From CAZCPB01 sp044223975 (GTDB lineage: Bacteria > Planctomycetota > Phycisphaerae > Phycisphaerales > UBA1924): 64,000 nt of DNA. Within the stretch, counting starts at the first letter, position 1. Every line of letters starts with the position of its first letter. The stretch is taken from contig JBGALI010000018.1 of assembly GCA_044223975.1 (NCBI GenBank), forward strand, positions 54,749 through 118,748, read 5' to 3'. A model generated the notes under the pieces. It saw nothing but the letters and a program-made list of their open reading frames with translations. It did no database searches and had not been told where the DNA came from. Shown in pieces: positions 54,514 through 62,144 of this stretch. Made by a program: the position numbers and the translations under genes.

Positions 54514-55406
54514 ACGGCGGGCCTCCGGGAGAAGACCATCGCGGCAACGGCCAGGGGGAGCACGATCCACGCCACCAGACAGGCGCCGAAGATCGCGTGC
54601 AGCTTCGAGCCGTACTCCTCGGTCGCGTACAGGCCGGCGGGGCCCAGCACGTCCAGCGAGGCGTCGGCGGCGTGCAGCGACCACATCTTGAAGACCTGGA
54701 GCGGGTTGATCAGGCTCAGCGCGAAGAGTTCCTCGATGCGGAGCTTGAGCGCGAGGGTGCCGGCCATGAGCCCAAGGTCGGTCACGAACACGAGCGTGAG
54801 CCAGACGAAGATGGCGGCGCCCGTCGCGACCGAGGCCTTGCGCGAGAGGGTCGAGACCAGGATGCCGACGCTGAGCATGCCCAGCGCCAGGCCGAAGGAG
54901 AGGCCCGCGAGCCAGAGGATGCTCGCCGGGCGCGTGGGCTGGCCCTTCCAGGCGAGGATCACGGCGCACAGGCCGAGGCCCAGGCAGAGGCACGCCAGGA
55001 GAGCCGCGGCAAGCCCGAGGTACTTGCCCAGCAGCACCTCGACGCGCGACACGGGCTGGGAGAGCAGGTACGACAGCATGCCGCGCTCGCGGTCGGAGGC
55101 GATGGTACCGGCGCCGGCGGTGAGGGCCATAAGCGGCACCACGAGCAGCACAAGGTTGACCAGGCCCGCGGTCGTGCGACCGAAGCTGGTGAGGCCGGCG
55201 GTGCCGGCGCTGGCGCCGGAGATGTAGGAGACGCCCAGGCCCAGGGCCGCGAAGGCGAGCGTGTACAGCAGGAACCAGCGGCTGCGGACGGCCTCCCGGA
55301 GCTCGCGCAGGCCGATGGTCGTCACGCCGGCGAGGAAGCCGGGCGGCGCGCTCGTGCCGGGGCGTGCGGAGGAGAAAAGGACGGGGATGCTCGGGACGGC
55401 GGTCAT
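54510..55406 (-). CDS. nosY: NosY-type ABC transporter permease
   Basis: A 298-residue membrane protein with six hydrophobic helices of the ABC-2/NosY type (GFLAGVTTIGLRELREAVRS, then FLLYTLAFAALGLGVSYISG). Contains the conserved SDRERGMLSYLLSQPVSRVE, typical of NosY and related permeases. With NosF and NosD it forms the NosDFY complex that helps deliver copper or sulfur for the Cu(Z) centre of NosZ. Coupled to nosF by ATGA at 55403-55406. Confidence 0.93.
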   Translation of the reverse strand: MTAVPSIPVLFSSARPGTSAPPGFLAGVTTIGLRELREAVRSRWFLLYTLAFAALGLGVSYISGASAGTAGLTSFGRTTAGLVNLVLLVVPLMALTAGAGTIASDRERGMLSYLLSQPVSRVEVLLGKYLGLAAALLACLCLGLGLCAVILAWKGQPTRPASILWLAGLSFGLALGMLSVGILVSTLSRKASVATGAAIFVWLTLVFVTDLGLMAGTLALKLRIEELFALSLINPLQVFKMWSLHAADASLDVLGPAGLYATEEYGSKLHAIFGACLVAWIVLPLAVAAMVFSRRPAV

Positions 55407-56299
55407 GGCGTGCCCTCCGTTCTTACGATCGCGTGCCCGGCGCCGCTGGCGAGCACCTCAAAGTCCTCGACGAAGATGCGGCCCTCGGCAAGAACGCGGA
55501 GGGGCGCGGCCTTCTGCGCGCTGGGCACGGGCACCAGCAGGCCCACGCCGTTGAGGCGTGCGTCGAAGCCGTGCTTGCGGAGCAGGGCGACCGCGGGGTC
55601 GCGGACCGCCACGGCCATGTGGAGGTGCATCACGGTGCCCAGGCCGAGCGTGTCGAGGAAAGCGGCCGCGGGAACCTCGCCGGCGATCCGGCCCTTGTCA
55701 AGCATGACCACGCGCTTGGCGAGCGTGGTGACCTCTTCGGCGCGGTGCGATGCGAAGAGCATGGACCGGCCGTCGCCGGACAGGCGGGAGAGGAGCGCGA
55801 CGAACTCGTCGCGCCCGCAGGCGTCGAGGCTCGCCGTCACTTCGTCGAGGACGAGCACGGGCGGATCGCCCAGCAGCGCGACGGCCAAGGCCAGCCGCTG
55901 CTTCATCCCACCGGAGAGTTCGCGGACGCGCTTGTGCCCGTGCCCGGCGAGTCCGACGGAGCCGAGCACCTTGTCGACGTCGTCGACGCGCACGGCCTTG
56001 AGGCGGGCAAAGAACGTGACGGCCTCGGCGACGCCCAGGTCGTCGTAGAAGCCCAGCTCTTGCGGCACGTACCCGATGAGCTTGCGGGCCCGCTTGCCGT
56101 CGCGCCGGGCGTCGAAGCCGCCGACGGTGATGCGCCCGTCGTAGCCCAGCAGGCCCAGGGCGCAGCGGATGATCGTGGTCTTGCCGGCGCCGTTGGCGCC
56201 CCAGAGGGCGACCGAGTCGCCCGGGGCGATCTCGATCGACACGCCGTCGACGGCCTTTACCCTGCCGAAGCGCTTGGTGAGGTTCTCGATGCGGATCAC
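55403..56299 (-). CDS. nosF: NosF-type ABC transporter ATPase
   Basis: Cytoplasmic ATPase of NosDFY, 298 residues: Walker A WGANGAGKTTIIRCAL (about residues 36-45), signature LSGGMKQRLALAVALL, Walker B PVLVLDEVTASLD, switch His in LFASHRAEEV. A C-terminal extension of about 90 residues (HMAVAVRDPAVALLRKHGFD and onward) is characteristic of NosF. GTG start at 56299 with GGAGG upstream, overlapping the nosD stop as GTGA; a longer reading would start from an ATG in the repeat region and is rejected. Confidence 0.92.
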   Translation of the reverse strand: MIRIENLTKRFGRVKAVDGVSIEIAPGDSVALWGANGAGKTTIIRCALGLLGYDGRITVGGFDARRDGKRARKLIGYVPQELGFYDDLGVAEAVTFFARLKAVRVDDVDKVLGSVGLAGHGHKRVRELSGGMKQRLALAVALLGDPPVLVLDEVTASLDACGRDEFVALLSRLSGDGRSMLFASHRAEEVTTLAKRVVMLDKGRIAGEVPAAAFLDTLGLGTVMHLHMAVAVRDPAVALLRKHGFDARLNGVGLLVPVPSAQKAAPLRVLAEGRIFVEDFEVLASGAGHAIVRTEGTP

Positions 56300-57879
56300 G
56301 CGACACCTCCGTTGATCGGTGGGCAACACTCAACAGGACTGGGGCGGGATGAAAGAGCCAATTCCAGAGAGATGTTGGACCTCTCGTTCGCCCCTGCCGG
56401 GGCGGTAGGAGAAGAAAGTCGCCTTCCAGGGGCTTGCGAGGACGCGGCGCCCCTGGCAACGATCGTGCGCCCTCCGGGCGAAGAATGGTGCGGCCGAGCG
56501 CGGGCGATGAAGAACACGGTGATACCGACGGCGATGAGCGAGCCGCCCGCGCCGGCGAGCGCGCCGGTCGAGATCGGGGCGCGGCCGGTCCCGCCCGCGT
56601 CGGCGACGGACGCCATGAGCGGGAACTCGTCGGTGAACTTGGGTTCGGGGCGCGTCGCGGGCAGGGCGCGGCCGACGAGTTCAACGGCCTGCTGCACGGG
56701 GCTGAAGAGCAGGATGCGGAGCTTGGGCTCCTTGTCGAGCATGTTCTCAAAGAGCGTCTGCGACTCGTGCACGAAGTCGCCGACGCCGTCGCGGTCCTGG
56801 TCGTAGCCGACGTAGTCGGTCCAGAAGTTGCCGCGCCCGTCGTGCGAGAACTCGTTGCCCTTGAGCTCGCCGCGGCCCAGGACGGCGACCTGCTCGATGT
56901 TGTCGATGAAGTTGTTCTCGGCGAAGCGGTTGCCGCGGACCGACGGGAGGAACGCGACGCCGATATCGTTGAACGCGATGGTGTTCTTCGAGAACGCTCC
57001 CGGCGTGACGGTCGAGAAGGGGGAACCGTCGAGGTAGACCCCGACGCGGTTGGCGCCGATGACGTTGTTCACGACGGTGAACTGGTCGACTTCTTTGAGG
57101 CCGATGCCGTAGCCGCTGGGGCCGCGGTTGCGCACGATGCGGTTGCCGTCGAGGCGGACGCGCTTGCTGTACATGAGGTACACGCCGACGGAGTTTTCGG
57201 TGAGGTCATTGTCCTCGATGACCACCGAATCGCTGTACATGAGGTGGAAGCCGTAGCGGCAGCGGCTGCTGGTGTTGGCGCGGACGGTGACGCCCTCGGA
57301 GTACCACAGGATCGCGTCGCGCCCGTCGTGGATGTCGTTGCGCTCGACGAGGGTGCGGTCGGAGCGCCAGAGGCGGAGGCCGTCGCCGCGGCGGGCGATG
57401 TCCAGGGCCTTGCCGCCGATGTGGTTGTTGCGGACGACGCAGTCGGGCGCCTCGCGGAGGTCGATGCCGAAAAGGATGTCCTCGAGGATGTTGTCCTCGA
57501 TAGTCGCGTGAGCTGCCAGCACACGGACGGCGGCGTTCTCCTTGTCGAGGTCGATGCCCGTGTCGCGGACAGTGAAGCCGCGGAATTCGACGCCCGGGGA
57601 GGTGATCTCGACGATGTCGCCGTTGCCGCCGCCGTCGATGACGGGGCGGCCGGAGCCGACGAGGGTGAGGCGCTTGTCGATGCGCACGTGCTCGCGGTAC
57701 ACGCCCGGGCCGATGACGATGGTGTCGCCCTCGCGGGCGGCGGCGATCTTGCGGCCGATCTCGCCGACGGGCACGTCGGTCCGCTCGCGCGCCGATACCG
57801 GGCGGGGGAGCGTCGCGCCACCATCGTCGGCGGCGGCGAGGGTCGCGGCGATTCCGAGTATGGCGGTCAGGCGGAGCAT
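56296..57879 (-). CDS. nosD: NosD periplasmic beta-helix protein, repeat-extended C-terminus
   Basis: Right-handed beta-helix copper-transfer protein of the nos operon, 527 residues. Signal peptide (LRLTAILGIAATLAAADD), then PbH1-type repeats: REHVRIDKRLTLVGSGRPVI, GVEFRGFTVRDTGIDLDKEN, VVRNNHIGGKALDIARRGDG, NDIHDGRDAILWYSEGVTVR, NRGPSGYGIGLKEVDQFTVV and HDGRGNFWTDYVGYDQDRDG. A hydrophobic C-terminal segment (ALAGAGGSLIAVGITVFFIA) is typical. The last 48 residues (RARPHHSSPGGRTIVARGAA and onward) are encoded by the 105-bp dispersed repeat and are not family-like. Its reading frame is continuous, without a stop, with the nosZ frame upstream (see nosZ). ATG at 57879, overlapping nosB by 13 bp. 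Confidence 0.88.
   Translation of the reverse strand: MLRLTAILGIAATLAAADDGGATLPRPVSARERTDVPVGEIGRKIAAAREGDTIVIGPGVYREHVRIDKRLTLVGSGRPVIDGGGNGDIVEITSPGVEFRGFTVRDTGIDLDKENAAVRVLAAHATIEDNILEDILFGIDLREAPDCVVRNNHIGGKALDIARRGDGLRLWRSDRTLVERNDIHDGRDAILWYSEGVTVRANTSSRCRYGFHLMYSDSVVIEDNDLTENSVGVYLMYSKRVRLDGNRIVRNRGPSGYGIGLKEVDQFTVVNNVIGANRVGVYLDGSPFSTVTPGAFSKNTIAFNDIGVAFLPSVRGNRFAENNFIDNIEQVAVLGRGELKGNEFSHDGRGNFWTDYVGYDQDRDGVGDFVHESQTLFENMLDKEPKLRILLFSPVQQAVELVGRALPATRPEPKFTDEFPLMASVADAGGTGRAPISTGALAGAGGSLIAVGITVFFIARARPHHSSPGGRTIVARGAASSQAPGRRLSSPTAPAGANERSNISLELALSSRPSPVECCPPINGGVA
56383..56482 (-). repeat. 105-bp dispersed palindromic repeat, copy 3
   Basis: Minus-strand copy of the 26036 family with its palindrome at 56426-56456, inside the nosD 3' end. 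The core differs from copy 1 by one base. It supplies part of the atypical C-terminal tail of NosD. Confidence 0.8.
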
Positions 57880-58553
57880 GCTGCACCCCGGACGGCGGGA
57901 GCGCTGACGGAGGCCTGGAACAGCGGGCGGTAGGCGCGGCGGTGGAAGTAGAACGCCACGAGGATCAGCACCGAGCACGCCGCGGCAAGCCAGAGCCCGT
58001 AGCCGGCCTCGGCGTAGGTCTTGAACTGCCCGATGCCCCCCTCGCCGAGGATCGTGGGCGTGAAGGGCTTCACCGACGAGGAGAGCGGGGCCTTGGGGTC
58101 GAGGTTCTGACCGAAGGCCCGCAGCCAGTACTGCAGGTCCACGAGGAAGCCGACGGGGAAGCCCAGGGCCGGGACGGCCAAAAGCACCGCCCACTTGCTG
58201 TGGACGAAGGCCGCGCCCTCGATGAGCAGGAACATCGCGATGATGAGCCACACCGCGAGGGCCCGTTCGTGCTCCGCGGCCTGCTCGAGGGGCTTCATGC
58301 CGATGTAGTGGTTGAGGCCGTTGATCTCCTTCACGTCGCCCTCGAGGTGGCTGACGTAGGCGGTGACGTACAGACCGTCGGGGTACTGGGGGGCCTCGAG
58401 CTCCATGTGCCAGTAGGGGACGAAGATGGAGATGAGCAGGAGCACGCGGGCGACGATCAGGACGAGGGTGGGCGCGGCGTACCGCCATGGGTGGAGCCGC
58501 AGTTCCTCGGGCGGCACGCGCGGGCCGACGAGGTGATCCACGAAGCGTGACAT
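57867..58553 (-). CDS. nosB: NosB-like integral membrane protein
   Basis: A 228-residue membrane protein with about five hydrophobic segments (APTLVLIVARVLLLISIFVP, AVWLIIAMFLLIEGAAFVHS, KWAVLLAVPALGFPVGFLVD, GLWLAAACSVLILVAFYF). Clade II (Sec-dependent, non-proteobacterial type) nos clusters carry such a gene, nosB, directly after nosZ, of unknown biochemical role; this position between nosZ and nosD agrees. ATG at 58553 with GAAAGG upstream. Its frame differs from that of nosZ/nosD, which read through it on the same strand in another register. Confidence 0.75.
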   Translation of the reverse strand: MSRFVDHLVGPRVPPEELRLHPWRYAAPTLVLIVARVLLLISIFVPYWHMELEAPQYPDGLYVTAYVSHLEGDVKEINGLNHYIGMKPLEQAAEHERALAVWLIIAMFLLIEGAAFVHSKWAVLLAVPALGFPVGFLVDLQYWLRAFGQNLDPKAPLSSSVKPFTPTILGEGGIGQFKTYAEAGYGLWLAAACSVLILVAFYFHRRAYRPLFQASVSAPAVRGAACSA

Positions 58554-58642
58554 GGGGTTCCTTTCGAGGTCGCGCGGTGGGGGGCTGGACAAGGGCCGAC
58601 GCGGCGCGGTAGCGCCGCGCGGCCGGGGAGGAGAGGGTGGAT

Positions 58643-60774
58643 TTAGCGGCGGCGGTCACGGCCGCGGGGGGCGCGGGCGGCGCGTCGGCGTGCGGCGCGG
58701 CCTTGGGCTTGATGTGCAGGTAGCCCATCATCTCAAGGTGAAGGGCCGAGCAGAACTCGGTGCAGTAGTAGGGGTACGTGCCGGGGTGGTCGGCGGTAAA
58801 GGTGAACTCGGCGGACTCGCCGGGCTCGAGGCTCAGGTTGATGTTGTACGCGCCGATGCAGAAGCCGTGTGTGGCGTCCTGCGTGGTCTCGAGCGCGGTG
58901 ATGCGCCAGGTGACCTCGTCGCCCTCGTTGATCATGACGTGCTCGGGGGTGAAGTGGCTGCGGATCGCCGTCATGTTGACGGTGACCTTGTTGCCGTTGC
59001 GGACCACGCCCTCCTTGCCCTTCTGCGGGGCGGCGGGGTCGAGCGACTGCGTGTGCGGGTTCCAGCCGACCTCGGGGTAGACCAGGAAGGGCTTGAGCTT
59101 GTCGGCCTTGATCATCTGGCAGTAGTGCGGCTCGCCCACGCCGATCGGGCAGTCGTAGAGGACGGGCATCGCGGTACCGGCGCCCGAGATGTCCACGAGC
59201 TGGAAGTTCTGGGGGAGCAGCGGCCCGGTGGGGTAGAAGCGGTCGACCGACCACTTGTTCATCGCGATCAGGTACTTGCCGTCGGGAGAGACGGTGTCGC
59301 CCTCGGCGGCGCAGAGGTGGCCGATGTTGTACTGGACCGGTGTCTTGGTGACGAGCTTCCAGGGCTGCTCGGCGTGGAGCTTGGCGTACTCGCCGCCGAG
59401 GCTCCAGCGGGCCACCGCCGAGTCGAGGAAGAGCGAGGTGTAGGCGTAGCCCTGGTTGTCGAACTGGGTGTGCAGCGGCCCGAGGCCGAGTTCGACCTGG
59501 GCCTCCTTGACGGCGTCGAAGTCGAGGATCGGCACGCCGTAGTCGTCGCTGGCCGAGTACTTCTTGTCGGCGATGGCCTTGCGGATCTTCTCGGTGCTGT
59601 ACACGGTCACGTGCGGGTCGAGCTTGCCGGCGACGACGATGAACTGGCCGTTGGGTGTCACGTCGACGCCGTGGGGGCTCTTGGGCTCGGGGGTGAAGTA
59701 GAGGATGCCCTCGGCGACGCTGGTGGCGATCTTGAGGACGGGGAAGCCGTTGATTTTTTCGGCCTTGCCCGCCTTGACGGCGGCCTCGGCCTTCCTCCAG
59801 TCGATGATGTGGAGGTAGTCGGTGTCGCGCTGGCTCACGCCCGCCTCGAACGGCGGCTTGCCGCTCTCGACGCCGCCGGTGGCCATCTCGGAGTTGAACG
59901 AGTTGACGAAAACCAGCCCGTCGCTGGCGAGCTTGCCCGCGTCGGCCAGGTCCTGCCAGTAGGGCGGGAGTTCGAGCGCGAACGACTTCGACTCATCGAT
60001 GCGACCCTTGGCGCGGTCGAACTTCCAGAAGGTGACCATGCCGCGGTAGGACTTCTTATAATCGTCGATCGGCGCGTAGCCGTACCCCAGCACGGTCGCG
60101 TACTGCCCACCCTCAACGACGTAGTCGGTGTCGGGCGTCACGAACGAGGCGCCGTGGTCGCTGATCGTGAGCGGGTTCTTCACGATCTGCTTGGTCTCAA
60201 AGTCGCGGAGATCGATGACCCCGACCCGGGCGTTGGCCTTGTCACCGATGAACAGGAACTGCCCGTCGTAGTCGCCCTTGGTCTCGGAAAGAGCGGGGTG
60301 GTGGGTGTCGCCCCAGTCGACGTCCTTGCCGTTGATTTTCAGCCGCTCGCGTACCGGATCGTGGTCACCCGAGAACCCGTACCCCTGCCACGACTCGGGC
60401 GTGAACACCGAGATCGAACGCAACAGTCGCATCGACGGCACGCCGATCACGAACACCTGCCCGCTCTGCCCGCCCGACGAGAACAGCAGGTACTCGTCCT
60501 GGCGCCCGCTGGGCGTGTAGGTCTTTGCCGCGGCGATGAGATCGTCGGCGTTGAGCTGGCGTTCGTTGGCGAGCTTGGTGAGATCGGCGACCTGCGCGGG
60601 GGTGAGTTCCAGGGGCTTGACCTCCTTGGGCGCGCGGCGGCGAGCGGACTTGGCGGGCTGGTCCTGCGCCAGGGCGCGCGAGGCGCCGAGCGGGCCGGCG
60701 TCGGCGAGCGCGAGACCCGCGATGATCGCCATCGCCAGGAAGGGAGCGGAAGGACGATGCTTCACGCGATTCAT
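58643..60774 (-). CDS. nosZ: nitrous oxide reductase NosZ, clade II, without an in-frame stop
   Basis: Reduces N2O to N2 in the periplasm. Sec-type signal (no twin arginine), typical of clade II. Seven-bladed propeller with the Cu(Z) histidine region DWGDTHHPALSETKGDYDGQ and later HGVDVTPNGQFIVVAG and NIGHLCAAEGDTVSPDGKYL. C-terminal cupredoxin domain with Cu(A) ligands C671, C675, H679 and M682 in YYCTEFCSALHLEMMGYLHI. After residue 689 (HIKPK) the frame continues through an Ala/Pro tail with no stop and stays open to 56296, into the nosD frame. A one-base change in the C run near 58665 would give a TGA at 58656 or TAA at 58643; the end used here is that TAA. ATG at 60774 with a GGAG-type site. 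Confidence 0.9.
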
Positions 60775-60835
60775 GGGACACTCCTCTGAGGAAGCCGTGC
60801 CGCGCGACCCACGGCCGCCCGGTCGCGGCACGGGT

Positions 60836-61792
60836 TCACGGCCGGGCGTCGGCCTGCTTCTGCAGGCTGCGCACGTACGAGATGATGTCGAGAATGTCGT
60901 CGTCGCTGAGGGCGGGGTTGCCGCCCTTGGCGGGCATGTCGATCTTGGTGGTGTTGAGCGGGTCGCCCGGGTTGCGTCCGCGCTTCACGAAGGCGAGCAG
61001 CCCGTCATCGTCGAGCTTGCGGGCGAATTCGCTGGCGACGATGTCCTTGCCCAGGCCCTTCAGGCCGTGCCCGTCCTTGCCGTGGCAGGCCGCGCACGTG
61101 CCGGCGAAGAGCTTGGTGCCGTGGGCGATGTAGCCTGCAAGTTCCGCATCGCCGCCCGCCGCGGCAAGGGCTTTGGCCTTCTCATCGTCGGTCGGGGGCG
61201 CGGCTGCGAGGGCCGCGAGCGAGGGGAGGGGCGGCATGCGGCGCGGGTCCTGCAGGCCGCGCACGTACACGACGACGTCCTTCAGATCGACGTCGGTGAG
61301 TTCCGGGTGCCCGCCCTTGGCCGGCATGAGGATCCTGGTCGTGTTCTCGGGGTCCAGGGGCGAGCGCCCGTAGGAGATGAAGCGGTGGAGTTCGTCATCG
61401 CCGAGCGACGCCACGAACCAGCTCGTCGTGAGGTCCTTGCCCAGGCCCGTGACGCCCGTGCCCTCGACGCCGTGGCAGGCGGCGCACGTGGTCGTGAAGA
61501 TCTCCCGCCCGTGCAGCGCCGCGGCAACGGGGAGCACGTCGCGCGGGGCGCCGGCGACGAGGTGTTCGTGCGACTTCATGCGCTCCGCGCGTGCGGCGCG
61601 GGCGTCCCGCACGGCGGCGTAGTCCTCGTAGATCAGCCATCCACCGCCGAGCAGGACGGGGAGGCTGACGGCGGCGGCGGCGAGGGCCGCCCACGCGACG
61701 CGCCCGAGATGGCTGGTGTCCGAACGGGCGATGGCGTGCTCGGCCCTTCGCACTCCCTCGGTCTGCTGGCCCTGGCTGGTGATCGTCGTCAT
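60836..61792 (-). CDS. membrane-anchored dihaem cytochrome c (NosC-like)
   Basis: A 318-residue cytochrome with an N-terminal transmembrane anchor (VAWAALAAAAVSLPVLLGGG, about 32-51) and two class I haem domains: CAACH at 103-107 with axial Met156 (ILMPAKGGHP) and CAACH at 233-237 with a Met in IDMPAKGGNP. A 70-residue helical linker joins them. It probably carries electrons from the quinol/bc1 branch or from cytochromes to NosZ; clade II clusters carry nosC1/nosC2 cytochromes in similar positions. First gene of the nos operon, 61 bp before nosZ. Confidence 0.88.
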   Translation of the reverse strand: MTTITSQGQQTEGVRRAEHAIARSDTSHLGRVAWAALAAAAVSLPVLLGGGWLIYEDYAAVRDARAARAERMKSHEHLVAGAPRDVLPVAAALHGREIFTTTCAACHGVEGTGVTGLGKDLTTSWFVASLGDDELHRFISYGRSPLDPENTTRILMPAKGGHPELTDVDLKDVVVYVRGLQDPRRMPPLPSLAALAAAPPTDDEKAKALAAAGGDAELAGYIAHGTKLFAGTCAACHGKDGHGLKGLGKDIVASEFARKLDDDGLLAFVKRGRNPGDPLNTTKIDMPAKGGNPALSDDDILDIISYVRSLQKQADARP

Positions 61793-61832
61793 GGGATGGC
61801 ACCCTGGTGTTCTGAGCCCGGTCCTAAAGCTG

Positions 61833-61860
61833 GATATCTGGAGTTGTATGTAGATATATC
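61833..61860 (-). promoter_or_regulatory. operator-like site overlapping the nos operon -10 box
   Basis: An AT-rich imperfect dyad bounded by GATATC and GATATATC. It overlaps the -10 box TATATC (61853-61858), so a bound repressor would block transcription. A related site lies at 61900-61919. A link to the Rrf2-type regulator of the operon is inference. Confidence 0.45.
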
Positions 61861-61881
61861 GACCATCCCGACGCTCGTCAA
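61853..61881 (-). promoter_or_regulatory. sigma70-type promoter of the nos operon
   Basis: TTGACG (61876-61881), 17-bp spacer and TATATC (61853-61858) on the minus strand. The predicted start at about 61846 gives a 5' leader of about 54 nt. One of the clearest -35/-10 pairs in the window. Confidence 0.65.
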
Positions 61882-61899
61882 GCGGTCACGCTAAAAAAA

Positions 61900-61919
61900 G
61901 ATATCCACCTCCATATATC
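61900..61919 (-). promoter_or_regulatory. second operator-like site upstream of the nos promoter
   Basis: GATATATGG...GATATC on the minus strand, 20 bp, similar half-sites to the site at 61833-61860. Lies upstream of the -35 box. The rest of the 61793-62144 gap holds a run of seven T on the minus strand and the promoter of the plus-strand GH13 gene; no gene. Confidence 0.4.
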
Positions 61920-62133
61920 GGTTCGGACCCGCCACGCCCAAACGCCCGGCGTACGGCGTGCGCATGCCCGGCGGAGAGCGGGTCTGACCTGCCGCGGCTT
62001 GCCCGTTGATCTGTTCGTGCGGGCGAACGGCGGTTGCCGGATGCGGCGTCGATGATGTCGAGGGTTGCGGCCGAGTACCCGATGACGCAGCCGCGCGCCT
62101 CACCGGGTGAGCTGCTCCGGGCGGCGCGGGTCA

Positions 62134-62139
62134 TACGCT
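62134..62139 (+). promoter_or_regulatory. leaderless-type -10 box before the GH13 gene
   Basis: TACGCT, then GATGC, then the ATG at 62145. A second ATG at 62141 is in another frame. Confidence 0.45.
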
Positions 62140-62144
62140 GATGC

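Noticed and set aside
58554..60774. a true NosZ-NosD fusion protein
   Set aside because: The frame between the two domains is out-of-register nosB coding DNA giving an Arg/Pro/His-rich product. nosB has its own ribosome-binding site and nosD its own signal peptide. A missing stop by indel is more likely.
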